Assembly: GCA_951230915.1 (NCBI GenBank)
Contig: OX579635.1
Location: forward strand, 40,858,001 to 40,922,000
Source: Antitrichia curtipendula
Taxonomy: Eukaryota; Streptophyta; Bryopsida; Hypnales; Leucodontaceae
DNA length: 64,000 bases
Reading direction: 5' to 3'
Below are positions 22,775 through 34,328 of the stretch, piece after piece (position 1 is the first letter of the stretch; each line of letters begins with the position of its first letter). The notes beneath the pieces are model-generated. The model saw only the letters and a list, made by a program, of their open reading frames with translations, had not been told where the DNA came from and ran no database searches. The position numbers and the translations under genes are program-made.

Positions 22775-25700
22775 CTAAATTACACCCTTCAATATGTCAC
22801 ACCCCGGTCTGGTCAACGGGATCTCCGGATTCTGACCATGAGGAAGCGGGTGGGCTCTAACATACGCTGGGACAGCTTCTTGTGACTTGAAAAGTTGGTT
22901 GAGATAAGGAAACAGCTTCCCCATTAAGTCATCATCTCTCATGTCACCATCCCAAGTTCTGGGGAAGATGGCGCTATGACAGTCGTTCTGGAGGTTCTTT
23001 AATGGGTCGTCATCGATGAGTAGAATATTTTCCTGTGTCGGCAAATTCAGCTTACGGGCGAAGTGTGACAGATCCTTTAGAAAGTAAGGCCTGTCCGGAC
23101 GACAACGGTCTCTGTAAGACAAGAGTGTGCAGTCCTCCTGCGTGAGAACAGGCACATCCTTCGGCTTCACAACCGCCCCGGACAGCATCTGGTTCAAAGC
23201 GAATGTCGCATTCTGTTTTGTCATACTACTCCAGAATGCGAGCTTAACAGTCCTATGCACCCAGTCCAGGAAGTGTGGGCAACTCGGTCGCACAGCATAG
23301 CGACGTCTATTACGATCATCGAAAGTCTTGTGAACTAGAACTCCATTCAGGTCAAAGATCACAAAATACGGCCGCGGTTCTACCTTATTCAACGGCTTCC
23401 ACACCTCTTCACGAGAGACTTCAGTGACTCGACAACCTGCTGAAAATCCGACAAACAGCGCGTTAGAGTCCAGTTAAGAATCCGTTCTCAAGTATAAGCA
23501 TTATAAAAAATGGTTAACTTCTTACCTGGAATCCGGGGTCGGATGTATTTTCGGGGAGGCCCTTCTTTGCTCTTGTCGACACCCTGAAATGCTTTCTTGC
23601 CCTCATCACCGTCCCGTTGCCGATTTCCTATCTCGTCCTGAACCATTGGCCCTTTCCTCCTCTCGTCGCCGCGATTTTCCTCTTTCCCCCTATCGTCGCC
23701 AAAAATTGGCCCCTTCCCCTTTTCCATGTCGTTGTCGCTCTCTTGCTCTTCCTCATCGCCTTCCTCGTTGAATAGTTGATCCATTGGATCCCCTCCTTCC
23801 AGTCCTACACGCGGCCCATTCTGAAATGCCCAGTTAAACAATGGTTTGTACAAGAATCAGTGCACTCGCCTTACGGCTTGCGTATGCTGTTTCGTCTTTC
23901 GAAAAGGATCCTTAGGGTCGATGAAATCGAACGCAATTAAATCATTACTCGGAGATTCAGCAAGTGATTTGACCGCATCCACGACGCACAATTTCATTAT
24001 GTCTGCGGCCTCATATGGTAAGGCCTCCAGCACTTCTTCGTTAATTCCCTCACCGTTTCCAGGAGCCACTTCACTTGACACCGCCAATGCAACAGTGGAG
24101 GCGACAGAAGCAATATCCACAGTCACCTTCGGTCTGAATCTCGGACTCATGGGTACCAAGTCAACGAGGGTGTCCTCCTATTCGTCCACCGTTATTCCCG
24201 TGAGCAGAAGACCTCGCAAAGCGACCATCGTGATATCCCCCGATGTAGAAGTTCCTAACCCTACCAGATGTCCGTCAATATCCTCGCCAACTGCCTGATC
24301 AACCTGCGCCATGACGACCTCCGTTTCCTGGACGATCAGGGGATCCCACGATGCCTGTGTGCTCGCCCCAGCCTCCTTATCACGGTTTCCAGAGCCTGGT
24401 GCAGGGGCATCTGTTGCGGGAACCTCCAACTCAAGTCTGTTGGCGTCAATCCCCGGGAGGTCTCCACCAAGAATAAGATCTCGGCACCCTTCAGTTGATT
24501 GGCGGCCGGTGCTTTCATCTGAGTTTTCTAGACCCTTCACTATGTCCAACACAGTCCTTGTGTTCATCGTGGGATCCCCTGATGGACCTGGAATTCTTCT
24601 GACCTCCGTCTGATTCATCCCTCGGGCAGGTTCTGTCCCATCGGGCACATTCCTGATAACTCCATTGCCACTAGCTGTCTGCGGCACCTCCTCGTCGGGA
24701 ACGCCTAAATCGACAGTCTCCAGAGTTGACGGCCGGCAAGCACATGTCAGAAGTATGCCTGCCGCGTGTGATGCTTCGGGATTCACAATCCCAGTTGACA
24801 TCTGCGGATCTTGTTCCGCCTCGGCGACGTCCCTGTTTGGATTTGCTTTCGGACTGACCACCTTCCGCAGCTGCACTGCGGTTGCACTACCTTGCCGTCG
24901 TCGCTTCGCAGCCTTCTTCCCAGCAGTATTTCTTCCACAGCCAAGATACTTGGCCAGATTACTTCCAGTCTTCCTTCTGGATGTCCTCGGGTTCTCGAGC
25001 GGAGACCTTGTAACCTCATTGCTTGTTGAACTGTCGGACAGGAAATGCACTTGTCGTCCAACTCCTTCCGGCTGAGGAGCTTTCTGTGGTTGCTTGGCTA
25101 CATCTCCCAGCTGACTTGGTGCTGGCGGTTCAGAATGATGCTCCTGTTGCTCCACCATATTGCTTGGACCCGTTGGAGGCGACTGAACGTTGGGATCAGT
25201 GACGTTTACGTCCTCCGACCGTCCTGCGGGAGTTCTTGAAGGCGCATCTTCCTCCTGCGTCGAATCCAAAAACAAATCACTTGGACATTTAGAATCCCAA
25301 TCAAACACCAGAAATCACTAATGTGAGCTTCCCAAGATCAGGGGATCTCACGATGGTTCAGCAATTAACGCACACTAACCTCGTTGTGATCAACCGACCT
25401 TGTTCCTGTACGTTCATGGGATTCGTCGATGACCTCATTCACTATATTGTCCTCATGCTCGTCATGGCAATCTAGAGGATCGGATGGGTTGATTTCGTCA
25501 TTATCAGCCTCCATGTCCGATTGATCCTCGGCCTCGCCGGTGCCTTCTGGAACTGGAGGAGCTGCCGCGGGTGCTTCCTTGTCGTCCCAAATCTGTTTGG
25601 CGAAGACCTCACTTGCCGTCACAGCTTCAACGGAATGCACTACCTCCAGCACTTGAACACCTCCTAAATTCTGAAATACACCAATCAGTTGTTAGTGAGC

Positions 25701-28700
25701 CTGGAAGTGGCAGGACCAAAACATTGCGTTACTCGAAATGAAAGGAAGATTGTGGAGTCCAAGACCTTACTAGTCCCAGGTAGGTGAACTCGGGACCGCC
25801 GTTGACATTCACGAGGACAAGGTCGGTGTATGCGAGTCCTTTAAATATCTCCTCCGCCGTCTTGATCTTCAGGTACGGCACATGCGGTCGTCGCCAATAC
25901 GGATGGACATCCTTCATGTCTTGCGATCTGTAAGTCTGCTTCAGATCAGTTAGTCCAGGGAAGTAGGCTTTGAAGGAATCGTACTTGGTTCCGTGAGGGA
26001 TGTGCTCGAAGATGAAGACGAGAAAGACGTTGAACCCCTCCCCGGCCGGTGACATAGGGAAGAAGTCGTCCGGCCCAGCCATGTAAGTCACAACGTGCCA
26101 GTCCCACAACCTTGCTCTCATCTCCTCATCTCTTTTCTCGAGATAGCTCGCAATAGTGTGGAATCCCTCGTCATCTGTGATGAGGACGGCGCCAGCCTGC
26201 GGTGAGACAGTCTTGTCCTTAGGGTCGTAGAACTCCAGAGCATTGAAGAGTTTGTTCAGTTTTCCAAACTCCAGCATCTTCGTATGGGATCCATAGGATG
26301 CCTCCTCAAACATGAACCAGATGTAAAGGTGACGCTTCTTCTTTCCCCGCCATGCCTTAACGTCTGGGGCCGACAAAGTTTTGCTGATATCCCAGGTTCT
26401 CTCGTCCATCATTTTGCATAGATAGTGCTTCGAGAAATCCTGTACATGCGCCTGTGTCACTTCATCCTCCACAGCGGACATGAAGAACGACTCCCACATA
26501 TTAATGACGAATTCGGGGAGGTCCTTTGGGTCGAACGTCTTGTTCAATCCCTTTGTCCTTCTTCCCAGCAGGGACTTCCATGGCCTTGTTCACCCACAAA
26601 TCTAATTCGTCGCTTCCGATGTCCTTCTCGGTCGCGAAGTTCTCCCAAGTGGATTCCGGATATGGTACATACTCCATCTTCCTCATGGGTAGTAGTTGAT
26701 TTGTATAGTGTGCCAAGAGCTCGTTCTTCATGGCCCTCACCAGCCTCAATCTTGCACCAGCGGTATTGAGAGGGATGATTTTGAAATTCTGCCGGCCACT
26801 CTTCTGACCTGTCATCCTCGAACTCTTTACACAGAGGACGTTGGCTTCCACTTGATCCGCAAGGTAGTTTATGTCCTCCGGTCGAAGTCCATAGAGCGTC
26901 TTGAAGTCGTTCTGCGTTAGGGGTTTTTGCTCCTGCTTCCCGCATACATCGACTAGGCCCGTTCCATCAGGAAGATATCCTTTCATGAATTTCTCCTCAA
27001 TGTCGATCCACCTCTTTACGTCGGTGTCGTCCTCCAGGAAGAGCAGGGGTATTCGCAGTTCCGAGTTATCAACAGTCTTCACACCCGCAAAGATTGTCAC
27101 CAAGCACGGATGAAATGCCTGCACAACAGAGTCAAAGTGAGTACCCAATGATCAGGTTTACACCATGAATGGGATACGAAGTCGTGAGATCCCATGATCA
27201 TCGATAGTTACAGTAAAACAAATCGGCATAGCGTCAGTTGTGTGGGATAGACTAGAAAACCATCAGAGGATATTACAATGACGGCATTGTGAAGGAAATG
27301 GAAGTAGAACACAAACATGGACATCGTGGGATCATACGATTGATATTCCGATAGTTGATCCGAAAAGTCAAGAACAGGAATCCACAATACAATTCCTAGA
27401 AATGAAGCCAGAAACCAAATCACAGAGACCTTATTTCTGTCCACAGAGGATTTGAGAATGCTTTGCCGGAGCAATGGTGGAACCCACAGTGATTTCATTA
27501 CAATTTCGTCTGCTTATGTTTGTAAGTACAAGTCGATCATGGGATCCCACGATGACTGCTAAGTGTTCCATTCAGATGCAGAGTCAATATAAATATGAAT
27601 TGGAATCTTACATTATACTCTTGCGTGTGAGTTCTCCCCATTATGGCGGGCTGCGGACTTCCCATACTGCGCCATTTCATTCTTGCGTACAAAAGCTGCT
27701 TGGTGAAATTCATCTCCTTCTGTTCACCAACGAGATTCTGGTTCAGTGCCCGCGAGAAGTGCAGTAGGTCTCCGTGGTTGACCTTGGGTGTCCAGACTGG
27801 AATGATGTAGAACGTAGACGCGAGCTTTTTGTCGGCCTCGGGAATTTCATTAGCATCAATCAGGTTCTTGAAGGCCTTGACAGTGTGTTGTCCCCCAATA
27901 ATGAAGTATTGCGTCTTCGGGTCTTCAAAGATTTCTGGTTTCGGTGGTGTCTTCTCGTAGTGCGTCACCACGCCATTTGGGCCGTATGGGCCAACTTTAA
28001 GTGGGAGGACTATAATCACTCTGCTCTCTGAGTCATACTCTGGTGTGATACGTGCCTTCCTCGTGACTCTGTCCAGCCGTTCAGGATCGATGGCCCTGTA
28101 TACAAGCAGTGCTTTTGATGCCTCGTGCAGGCACTTCATGTTCACACGGATCAGCTCCCCATTTTTGTCACGAAGGGCTTTTCTTCCCCATTTGTAGAAG
28201 CCACTAAAGGATTTCTCATACAATGTCTTCATCGCCATCATTTGCTCCGGTCGCATCTTCTTGATCTCTGCTTCCCCCAGAGCGACAGCCTCGTGCAGCA
28301 AAAGCGGGGTCTCAGCTTTCTTCCTCTTTCCGGCTGAACCCTGTCCGACATCATCGTCATCGCCTCGAGCTCCAACCACTGACTTCCTCTTCTTGGTCTT
28401 CTTGGCCGGTGACGGTTTGGGAGCATCCTCTTCGACTGCCTTGGGGGCAGCACTCGATTCAGCCAAATCTTCCTGAATGATATCCCATTGGTTCTTCATT
28501 TCTTGAGGCTTCCAAGAAGGCTTCGTGGGATCCTTGCACATCAAATGCGCCTTGGCTGTCATGGTCTCACAGAGTCCCATGCTCATCGTCTCGTAGTCGA
28601 GGATGAAGCCATAGGTAATGGACTCAGTGGATAGGGGTACCTTCTCTTCTATGACAAGAAGCGCTGTTTTATTGTCAAGTCCTTGCACTTCCACGACCTT

Positions 28701-30000
28701 GAGACCGCCTGTTCCATGTCCCTTGTCGTTGTTCAGGATAGAGGGAAGAATCAAAGCTGATCCGTCATTGTCAACCTTCCAGACCAGGCCCCATTCCGTA
28801 ACGCTTTGGTCGCATCGGAATATAGCTCCAGGTTTATATGGACCCTTGTACTTGAAGTTGCGGATCCAGGAGTCGACAAAGTGACTAAGCTTCCTCGGTG
28901 AACAATCTTCCGGACTGTCATCAAATTGATGTTCTCTGTAGCATTGTAGACAGTGATGTTAGTGAGGGAGATGGAAAATCAATAGTCTTGCAATGCTAAT
29001 TCTCTCTATATGCTTGTATTACAAGCACGATCATGGGATATCACGATTGTTGATTTTATGACATTTCCTTGAGACGTAAGACATCTGTGATTCATTCTAA
29101 TTAGCAGTCGTTATGACGCCTACTCCTTGTTTTGGGACAATATAGAACGGGATATCGCCTAACTAACTGGATGGTGGAGTGTAAGGCTATCACGAGAGCT
29201 TCTAGATTGAAGGATATCACGATGGCATAGACATTGTAGGAAATCACGATGACCTCTTAAGTATGTCGGTCATGCTTTCGGGATATTTCACGGCCGCCTT
29301 CTATTAATGATTTTCACAGGGTATTGTCTACATCGATTTTGAGATCCCACGATGAGTAATCTTTGAGGCCTACTCACCTGTTCGTCTGTGTTCGATGAGG
29401 CGGCACACAATGATGCATCGTGATGTCCCACGATGTCGGATTTCGTTCCTTCCTCATTTGCACTTGAGGTTTGGTTTGCATTTCCTTGGAGTCTCTACGA
29501 CATTTCATCGGGGGATCCCACGATGTGGCGTGTTCTACTCCAGCGAGAACGGTCCTCGGGACATAATTAGGCTCTTCCATGAGCCTTGATCGTGGGATCC
29601 CACAATGGACAGTCCTCTAATATCTTGAAATTGTAACCTATCGTGATATCTCACGATGATTTTCAGTGCCAACTGACTAAGAAATGGCGCATCGTGGGAT
29701 CCCACGATGCATGGGTTTAGGGGTTCAAAGCACGGTAATAAGGTGGGATACTTATTACCGTGTATTGTTCTACTGATTTGTACTACCGTAACTCTCGATA
29801 GGGTTTGTAACAAAGAGTAAAGAGAGTGCAGAGTACCCTAAATCACAGGACAACAACAACAACCTTCACCCTAGTTTTAATTGCACTGTTCTAAAGCTTC
29901 GCATTGCATGCACGAAAAGGAAATGAGGGTTGCATTTAGAAACTTACGGGGCGTTCCAATCTACTTGACCTCCTGTACGCAGAGCTGAAGTCCCTGCCAT
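22775..30000 (-). CDS. Eight-exon gene: ParB/DGQHR-like motif joined to HAD (NIF/FCP1-type) phosphatase
   Basis: Proposed exons, 5' to 3': 30000-29948, 28935-27612, 27118-25771, 25670-25380, 25254-24265, 24177-23875, 23820-23526 and 23439-22775. All introns are GT-AG (1012, 493, 100, 125, 87, 54 and 86 bp) and phases agree at every junction. The product is about 1,755 residues if one surplus base near 26535 in exon 3 is skipped. Near residue 365 lies FIIGGQHTVKAF, like the ParB/sulfiredoxin-fold DGQHR motif; a lysine-rich, NLS-like KKTKKRKS stretch is near residue 195. Exons 4-7 are acidic and low-complexity, with a basic KKAAKRRR patch in exon 5. The last exon has FDLNGVLV, then WSS and LLIDDDP, the three sequence blocks of NIF/FCP1 HAD phosphatases; the second catalytic Asp of DxD is Asn, as in some plant relatives. 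Exons 1-3 and 4-8 could instead be separate genes, but no stop or start separates them. Confidence 0.7.
24226..24245. repeat. Palindrome copy in intron 5
   Basis: CATCGTGATATCCCCCGATG lies within the 87-bp intron 24178-24264 of the minus-strand gene. Recognising this intron also removes an in-frame TAG at 24178-24180. Confidence 0.85.
24334..24584. repeat. Two palindrome copies in coding exon 5
   Basis: GATCAGGGGATCCCACGATG (24334-24353) and CATCGTGGGATCCCCTGATG (24565-24584) lie inside the exon, in its low-complexity region, and encode SWDPLIVQE and PSGDPTMNT. They are the only close matches in coding sequence; a poor match is at 37355-37374. Confidence 0.8.
25336..25355. repeat. Palindrome copy in intron 4
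   Basis: GATCAGGGGATCTCACGATG lies inside the 125-bp intron 25255-25379. Confidence 0.85.
27180..27554. repeat. Three palindrome copies in intron 2
   Basis: Copies are at 27180-27199, 27322-27341 and 27535-27554 (GATCATGGGATCCCACGATG), all within the 493-bp intron 27119-27611. Confidence 0.85.
29029..29709. repeat. Palindrome cluster in intron 1
   Basis: Nine copies lie in 0.7 kb: 29029-29048, 29205-29224, 29232-29251, 29335-29354, 29416-29435, 29506-29525, 29588-29607, 29639-29658 and 29690-29709. The last, CATCGTGGGATCCCACGATG, is a perfect 20-bp palindrome. All lie in the 1,012-bp first intron of the minus-strand gene. Confidence 0.9.
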
Positions 30001-30566
30001 CGTACCGACAGCTTGCCCGAGTCCGGAATGCAATACAACTGTACAAAAATCGACGGATGCCAAAAAAAAATCATACAATCCAATCAGTACAACAGAATGT
30101 GAAGACTAGTTTCGACAGCAAAACAATATTTTCCAGATGCATTGGACTATCTTACTGCCATAATTCAAGCCTGATCACATTCAACACAAAACTAGAAATT
30201 GCAACCTTCAACGACGACACATTCAGGCCAATTGAAACCGAAAAGTCACGATACTAGGAAATTAATGCAGAACATGCCTAGTATCGATTTCAAAACAAGC
30301 AATGCCATGACTGTCTTACTACATGCATCATTCAAGAACTGAGAACATTCAAAATAATAATGTAAATGGGGGATTTCAGTCGAGAAGGGATGCGAGCTGG
30401 AAAGTGGAAAAAATAATTAGGAGCTCGAGTATAATTATGAAGATTGTCTAACGCCGCGCACTTGAATCGGTAGTTCTCTTCCTCTAGAAATGAAGCCAGT
30501 CTGTGCAAATGGAAATAAAAAACTCAAACAATGAACGTCGGCGGAAGAATGTGCAGGAAACTCACC
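29948..30566 (-). promoter_or_regulatory. 5' leader of the large minus-strand gene with possible leader introns
   Basis: The chosen ATG is at 30000 (context TACGATGG). Just upstream is TTTTTGTACAG, an acceptor-like site ending at 30039, and further up CCAGAG/GTGAGT, a strong donor-like site at 30566/30565, paired with a TTTGCACAG acceptor that leaves a 65-bp intron (30501-30565). These suggest non-coding leader exons. I could not join them in frame to the main gene, so I keep the ATG at 30000. Confidence 0.4.
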
Positions 30567-31187
30567 TCTGGAGTCAAGTTCGCGCTCACATTCGCCACAA
30601 CAAATCCGATGCGCAGCTCACGAAACGTCTCCTTCGGCAAATGCTTAGCCGCCAACTTCCACCACCTTGCGCGCCCGTCTCCACCAGCAAATGCTGGGTC
30701 GCCAAAACGAGGAATCTCACGCGCTTGTCTCCACCAACGACAGCTCCCACCCACAGACTGGAAACGGAATTCGATCGCCTCCTTCCCCTCCGTAAATGAC
30801 GACGCCCCACGCGCAACCGCCTTCAATGCTCCGCCCACAACTCCTGGACACTCGCGGCGTCAAACACAATCAAACTCGCGGCGTCAAGCACAATCAAACT
30901 TGCCCCGTCAAGCACAATCGAAATCGCGGCGTCAAACACTCATGAACCAGTCAAGTTCGCGCACACTCCGCAGCGGAACACAAGCTCTGCAAGGAATACG
31001 AAAGGGAACTCTCCAGCTGCACACAACATCGGGTGAAGGGGGAGAGCACTCGATATCGTGTGCACTGGGGAAGGGAAACCCAGCTCCCCCTGTCGACGTG
31101 GCGCTGTCAGGGGAGAGACGGCGGAGGAAATCACTGTCAGCCCTCCTCATCATTACTGAGAAATCTACGGTTTCGGATCACTCATGA
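30531..31187 (+). other. GC-rich block with an uncertain open frame and an 8-residue repeat
   Basis: This block is much richer in GC than the DNA to its right. A plus-strand frame of 218 residues contains four imperfect copies of SRRQAQSN, produced by the 24-bp repeat at 30851-30946. Its first part overlaps the donor-like site on the other strand, so it may be promoter DNA rather than a gene. No domain was recognised. Confidence 0.3.
30851..30946. repeat. 24-bp tandem repeat, four units
   Basis: The unit is CTCGCGGCGTCAAGCACAAT plus CAAA, with a few substitutions; the fourth unit diverges at its end. Unit length is a multiple of three. Confidence 0.9.
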
Positions 31188-31217
31188 CCCTAAACGAAGT
31201 CATAAGTGAATATTAAC

Positions 31218-31310
31218 TTACCATAAGTGAAAATGAAGTTATCATCATTGAAAATGGGATACCATAAGTGAAAATGAAGTTACCATGAACTTACCATAAA
31301 TGAGAATTAA
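31218..31310. repeat. Short tandem repeat
   Basis: About three imperfect copies of CCATAAGTGAAAATGAAGTT occur. Confidence 0.7.
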
Positions 31311-32344
31311 GTTACTCTCTTTTCCATTTATACTCATAGTCATAGTTACTTGCATGTCTTGAACTCTTCTATTAGTAAGTTATAGGCTTCAAATATGAAA
31401 GTCTAAATGCCCCAAAAATAAAACAAACTCTCAAATGAAAAAATAAAGTGTTTTCTTATAGAAATCGATTCTAATAAAATTCATGTAATGATTCAAATCA
31501 TATATAAAACCTTCAATCATAGGGTGATACTAAAAATATAAGAGTATAAGAGGGTTTAGCGATGTTAGATCCAGGAAAACATGAAGTCCAAAGTCCTTAT
31601 TCCCATCATAGAACCTTTCAAACAAACATTTTTTATGCCCCAAAATTGAAATTTTTGTTTTTAAGCACCGCAAGTTGACCATGTTTTAATACTATAACTC
31701 CGCGAGCGACTATGAGAACGGAGTGCAAATTATTAGATAACTGAAACTGCAAGATGCTTTCATTATATTGGAAGACAAAAAAATTTGAGACAGTCACCTC
31801 CCTCAATATATTTATTGCTATTAATTAGAAATACGAATAGCAAAGCGTGAAGACCCCAATTTCATGATCAAATTCATTTTTCTCGCTACCGGATTTAGGT
31901 CCTGCATTTTCTGGGTATATTGTGGCCTAACTTCAGTTGCATCCTAAATCAATGATAAATTTCCGGTGGCTTCCAATTTTGAGGCTTTAGCAAAGTAAAG
32001 TGCTTGCATTTAAATTGGATTGGCAGAGGGACAGCGGAGGATTTTCACTGAAACACCAAATTGGAAGGCAATATTGAACTTCTAAAAATCTGACTCAAAT
32101 TAGACAAAAACACTGTCTTCAAATTGTATAGATAATTAACTTAAGTTTTTAAGTAAAAGGTAGAAGTTGTAATACTCCGCTCATGAAGTTAAGATTCATG
32201 AGCAGAAATAATCCATGCACCTTTTCCCAAAATGGATCACGTGACTAAAAAATGGGACTCAAAACGACGACACATTCAAATGGGAGTTTTCCATTGAAAT
32301 GAGAGGTTATTTAAAAAAAACTCAACGAAAAGTATTATATCAAT

Positions 32345-32545
32345 TCAGCTAAAATTGAAAGGTTTTCTTGTCAATTTAAGTCGATTCGAGTTAAATTGAT
32401 AGAAAACCTTTCAGATTTGACCTAATATTGAAAGGTCTTATGTCAATTTAAGTCGATTCGAGTTAAATCGATAGAAAACCTTTCAGATTTGACCTAATAT
32501 TGAAAGGTTTTATATCAATTTACATGAAACCTCTCATTTTAAATG
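32345..32545. repeat. Tandem hairpin repeat, about 87-bp unit
   Basis: Two full units and a partial one carry TGAAAGGTTTT(C)T, then TCAATTTAAGTCGATTCGAG, then ATAGAAAACCTTTCA, so each unit can fold back on itself. Confidence 0.75.
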
Positions 32546-32625
32546 CGAGTTGTTGATTTAAGTTGAGATCAACATGATTATTTTGGGAGGTCCTCAATCT
32601 CCCAAACTAATGAATATAATGTTAC

Positions 32626-32985
32626 TCCCGGCATCTTGCGGTTCAAAGAAACCTCATTCTATAAGTCCTATTCAAAATAATACACGTTGGGATGAAAAAA
32701 AAAAAATGTAGATTGAAGTTGTAAATACTCTGCTCATGAAGTTAAGATTCATGAGCGGAAACAATCTATGCAACTTTTTCCCAAAATGGACCATGTAACT
32801 AAGAAATGGGACTCCCGTCCTGCAGTTCAAAGAAACCTCATTCCATAAGTCCTATTCAAAATAGTACACGTTGGGATGGAAAAAAAAATGTAGAAGTTGT
32901 AAATACTCCGCTCATGAAGTTAAGATTCATGAGCGGAAACAATCCATGCAACTTTTTCCCAAAATGGACCACGTAACCTAGAAGA
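32626..32985. repeat. Tandem repeat, two units of 170-190 bp
   Basis: The unit contains GGTTCAAAGAAACCTCATTC, ACACGTTGGGATG and the inverted motif CTCATGAAGTTAAGATTCATGAG. A half unit lies at 32160-32275. The first unit is 32626-32815 and the second 32816-32985. Confidence 0.8.
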
Positions 32986-34260
32986 ATGATGTAGTCCAAA
33001 TACAAGTTTACTTAGTGATAATTTCTAAATCATTTGTGACAAATCTCAAAATCCATTAAGCATGAATTTAGAAAACTTGAACAAAAAATTCTGGAACCGG
33101 TAATCCGAAAATCATCTATCTAAAATCAAAGACTCTAGAATTGACCACCCTAAACCATGAAGTATACACCTAAACTTTAAACCAATAACCATGACCCTGA
33201 AATGAATTAATCCTAAGCCTGAGCATTATTAGTCATGAACAATGCCCTCCTGAATGCTAAACCTTAAACCCAAAAATCATGACTCTTCACATGTTAAACT
33301 TCAACCATACAAGTGTGTACTTTGCGTCCTTAAACCGCGGACAATCGCCCTTATAACCGTGGAACCCAAACCTTAAGACTTCAGTCATTCAAATATAAAA
33401 TATCAAGTATGAACACCTGTGAACCTGAAATTATTGTGAATTCTTTTTGCAAATGAGAGGATTCAGGTGAAAATTAATCCTTCATTTAATAAAAAATGAG
33501 GGGTTCAATAGTTACCTCTTTTTTTGGAGAATTTGTTTTTGTTTGGGATTCCAATGCTCTAGAATTTCATTGGAAACGTTAACCTCTAAATACCAAAGGC
33601 CTGTTTTTTGCCTCTTTGAATTTACTCTATATTGAACTAGAGGCCAACCTTTTGATAAGTTGAATCAAATTTTGGGGTATTGTAACCATACAAATTCAAA
33701 CTACACATGTTAAATATCACATAGGAAACGGAAACACAACAACATCATAATTTGCATCAATTGAAAGATTGTAATGTTTGATCATCAGTGTGTTAAAACT
33801 ATGAAAACCTGTCATTCTCCTTCTGCATGTCAAATCTAAAACATTCAAGACCCCCAAAATATGAGGTTGAAGGGCCTAATCAAATATATAAGCCCAATCA
33901 TTTTATGACATCTCAAAATCTACACTACCAATTTTTATAAAGAATTCCTAGTGTCAATGATTTTTTCATTAAAATCTAGAGTATTTGAGGCAAATTTCCA
34001 AGACCCTTGAACAATACAAGAAGTCAAGATTGCAATGGAACCCTTTGCACAAATTTTGAATAGGAAAAATCATAATCATTCATGCCCCAAAATTGGTTTT
34101 TGGGTTTACGGTTAGACTTAAAAAAGAATCTTTCAATAATATTTTCTACTAAAAATAGGGATTTGGTACGGTTTGACTTTTAGTGAAATTCATTTGCATC
34201 TTAAGAAAGGGTTCCACAAAAAAGGTTCTTAGACACCACCTACGGGGGCCTTCACCCTAC

Positions 34261-34328
34261 ATCCTAAATCCTAAACCCTTAAAACCCTAAACCCTAAAAT
34301 CCTAAAAATCCTAATCCGTAAACCCTAT
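34261..34328. repeat. Telomere-like CCCTAAA motifs
   Basis: Several imperfect CCCTAAA or CCTAAA units follow one another, for example AAAACCCTAAACCCTAAAAT. The run is short and degenerate, so it is interstitial and not a chromosome end. Confidence 0.7.

Noticed and set aside
24178..24180. In-frame TAG that would end the large minus-strand gene early
   Set aside because: It forms the last three bases of an 87-bp intron with a CTG/GTAGGG donor and AATAG acceptor; both exons keep phase 0 and the intron holds a palindrome like other introns of this gene.
24311..25075. Plus-strand open frames at 24.3-25.1 kb
   Set aside because: They are antisense to exon 5 and have no motif of their own.
26520..26600. 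Very short intron to explain the offset in exon 3
   Set aside because: The only GT-AG choice that restores phase is about 43 bp, shorter than any other intron here and without good splice signals.
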